From Burkholderiaceae bacterium (GTDB taxonomy: Bacteria > Pseudomonadota > Gammaproteobacteria > Burkholderiales > Burkholderiaceae): a stretch of 6,859 nt of DNA. A model generated the notes under the pieces. The model was not told where the DNA came from and did not search any database. It saw nothing but the letters and a program-made list of their open reading frames with translations. This document shows, piece after piece, positions 5,920 to 6,859 of this stretch. The stretch spans positions 1 through 6,859 of the forward strand of contig CANHLB010000094.1 in assembly GCA_947461335.1 (NCBI GenBank), in the 5' to 3' direction. Numbering within the stretch: position 1 is the stretch's first letter; the number at the start of each line of letters is the position of its first letter. The position numbers and the translations under genes are program-made.

Positions 5920-6859
5920 TTAGGCCTTGAAATAATGGTCGTAAGCAATCTTCATATCCACATTTACCAGCAAATCCCAGCGAACTGCACGTTGAGCAAA
6001 GGCCTTTTGTGAATCAAGCACTTTCTTGAACATTGGGAGTTCAGAGGCCTTCTTGGCAATAATCTTGTCCCAAGCATTCAACTGAGCTACCAAAATAGAC
6101 TTCGGTGTCGCGTAGAACTTGACCTTATCTTTTGTTTGTAGCTCGGCAAAGTCCTTGGAGTAGCGATCAATTGCTTTCCATGACATATCCGCAGAAGCTG
6201 CTTCGGTTCCGTACTTTAGGATAGCCTGAAGATCTGGGGCTAAGGAGTTGAATTTCTTCTTATTGAAGATAATTTCAAATTGCTCTGAAGACTGGTGGAA
6301 GCTTTGGAGCATGTTGATCTTAGAAACATCGGGGAAGCCAAGCAAGCGGTCTGAAGAAGCATTATTAAACTCAGCTGCATCTAAAACACCACGATCCATT
6401 GCTGGAATAATATCGCCGCCAGGTAATGCCTGAACTGATGCGCCCATGTCTGTAAAGATCTCAATTGAGAGACCAACAGTACGGTACTTCAAGCCCTTCA
6501 AGTCATCCGCTTTTGCGATTGGCTTTTTAAACCAGCCTAATGGCTGTGTTGGCATTGGGCCATAAGGGAATGAAACGACATCGAGCTTAAGATCGTTGTA
6601 AATTTCATTGAGCAATTGCTGACCGCCGCCGTATTGGTTCCAGGACAAGAGGGTGTTAGCGTCCATACCAAAAGCAGGGCCTGATCCCCATAATGCTAGT
6701 GCTGGGCTTTTGCCATACCAATATGCCAAAACGCCATGGCCACCATCCAATGTTCCACTAGATACAGCGTCCAACATATCGAAAGCCTTTACTACTGAAC
6801 CAGCAGGCAGTACTTCAATTTTGAGACGACCGCCAGACATCGCATTTACTTTAGTTGCG
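5920..6859 (-). CDS. dctP: TRAP transporter periplasmic substrate-binding protein DctP, TakP/FcbT1-like (5' end outside window)
   Basis: This periplasmic protein captures the substrate and delivers it to DctQM. The 3' end is complete, but the reading frame stays open to the window edge: six more codons (ATKVNA) precede the Met encoded at 6838-6840. They fit the family pattern before SGGRLKIEVLPAG, so that Met is internal. About 50 residues, including the signal peptide, probably lie beyond the edge. Counting from the internal Met, family landmarks are GGGQQLLNEIY (71-81), GWFKKPI (102-108) and LKGLKYR (114-120), whose Arg is the expected carboxylate-binding residue. LPGGDIIPAMDRGVLDAAEF follows at 139-158. 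In TakP, as I recall, the equivalent of Glu157 helps bind sodium and is followed by Trp; here Phe158 takes that place. The relationship to TakP and the FcbT (COG4663) branch suggests a 2-oxoacid or other organic carboxylate. The exact substrate cannot be read. Confidence 0.93.
   Translation of the reverse strand, partial: ATKVNAMSGGRLKIEVLPAGSVVKAFDMLDAVSSGTLDGGHGVLAYWYGKSPALALWGSGPAFGMDANTLLSWNQYGGGQQLLNEIYNDLKLDVVSFPYGPMPTQPLGWFKKPIAKADDLKGLKYRTVGLSIEIFTDMGASVQALPGGDIIPAMDRGVLDAAEFNNASSDRLLGFPDVSKINMLQSFHQSSEQFEIIFNKKKFNSLAPDLQAILKYGTEAASADMSWKAIDRYSKDFAELQTKDKVKFYATPKSILVAQLNAWDKIIAKKASELPMFKKVLDSQKAFAQRAVRWDLLVNVDMKIAYDHYFKA

Noticed and set aside
6248..6433. Plus-strand 61-codon open frame inside dctP
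   Set aside because: It is antisense to a conserved binding-protein region with no supporting signals.
6838..6840. ATG at 6840 as the true start of dctP
   Set aside because: The frame is open to the window edge, with family-like residues before this Met. Without the upstream part the protein would lack a signal peptide and the first strand of the binding domain.

Overview
The window looks like chromosomal housekeeping DNA from a betaproteobacterium, probably a Burkholderiaceae member such as Polynucleobacter. This is inference from three things: an Azotobacter FdI-type 7Fe ferredoxin paired with a thioredoxin-reductase-like ferredoxin-NADP reductase, an FcbT-type TRAP transporter, and moderately AT-leaning, tightly packed sequence. 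No mobile element, phage gene, CRISPR array, tRNA or rRNA is visible.

Left part (1-1419, minus strand): a two-gene electron-transfer unit. fdxA (7Fe ferredoxin, 107 aa) is followed 26 bp later by a GTG-started flavin reductase. The two products are natural electron partners.

Middle (1420-3252): a 177-bp divergent intergenic region carries an operator-like palindrome. To its right on the plus strand lies a 304-aa ketopantoate-reductase-family protein, which keeps the Rossmann fold and catalytic Lys/Glu but lacks two substrate-binding Asn of the E. coli enzyme. A 179-aa protein that I do not recognise follows. A strong bidirectional terminator (3190-3217) separates this gene from the convergent transporter operon.

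Right part (3253-6859, minus strand): a tripartite TRAP transporter in the order dctP (periplasmic binding protein, 5' end outside the window), dctQ, dctM. dctQ and dctM overlap by 8 bp. dctP and dctQ are separated by 125 bp holding three successive stem-loops, the last a textbook intrinsic terminator. This suggests that much transcription stops after dctP and that the binding protein is made in excess over the membrane subunits. DctM is unusually long (626 aa), with an insertion of roughly 190 residues holding two extra hydrophobic segments and an Ala/acidic low-complexity loop.

I found no clear new defence or mobile system. The points most worth a second look are the DctM insertion, the intra-operon terminator cluster, the atypical PanE active site, and the palindrome in the divergent promoter region.
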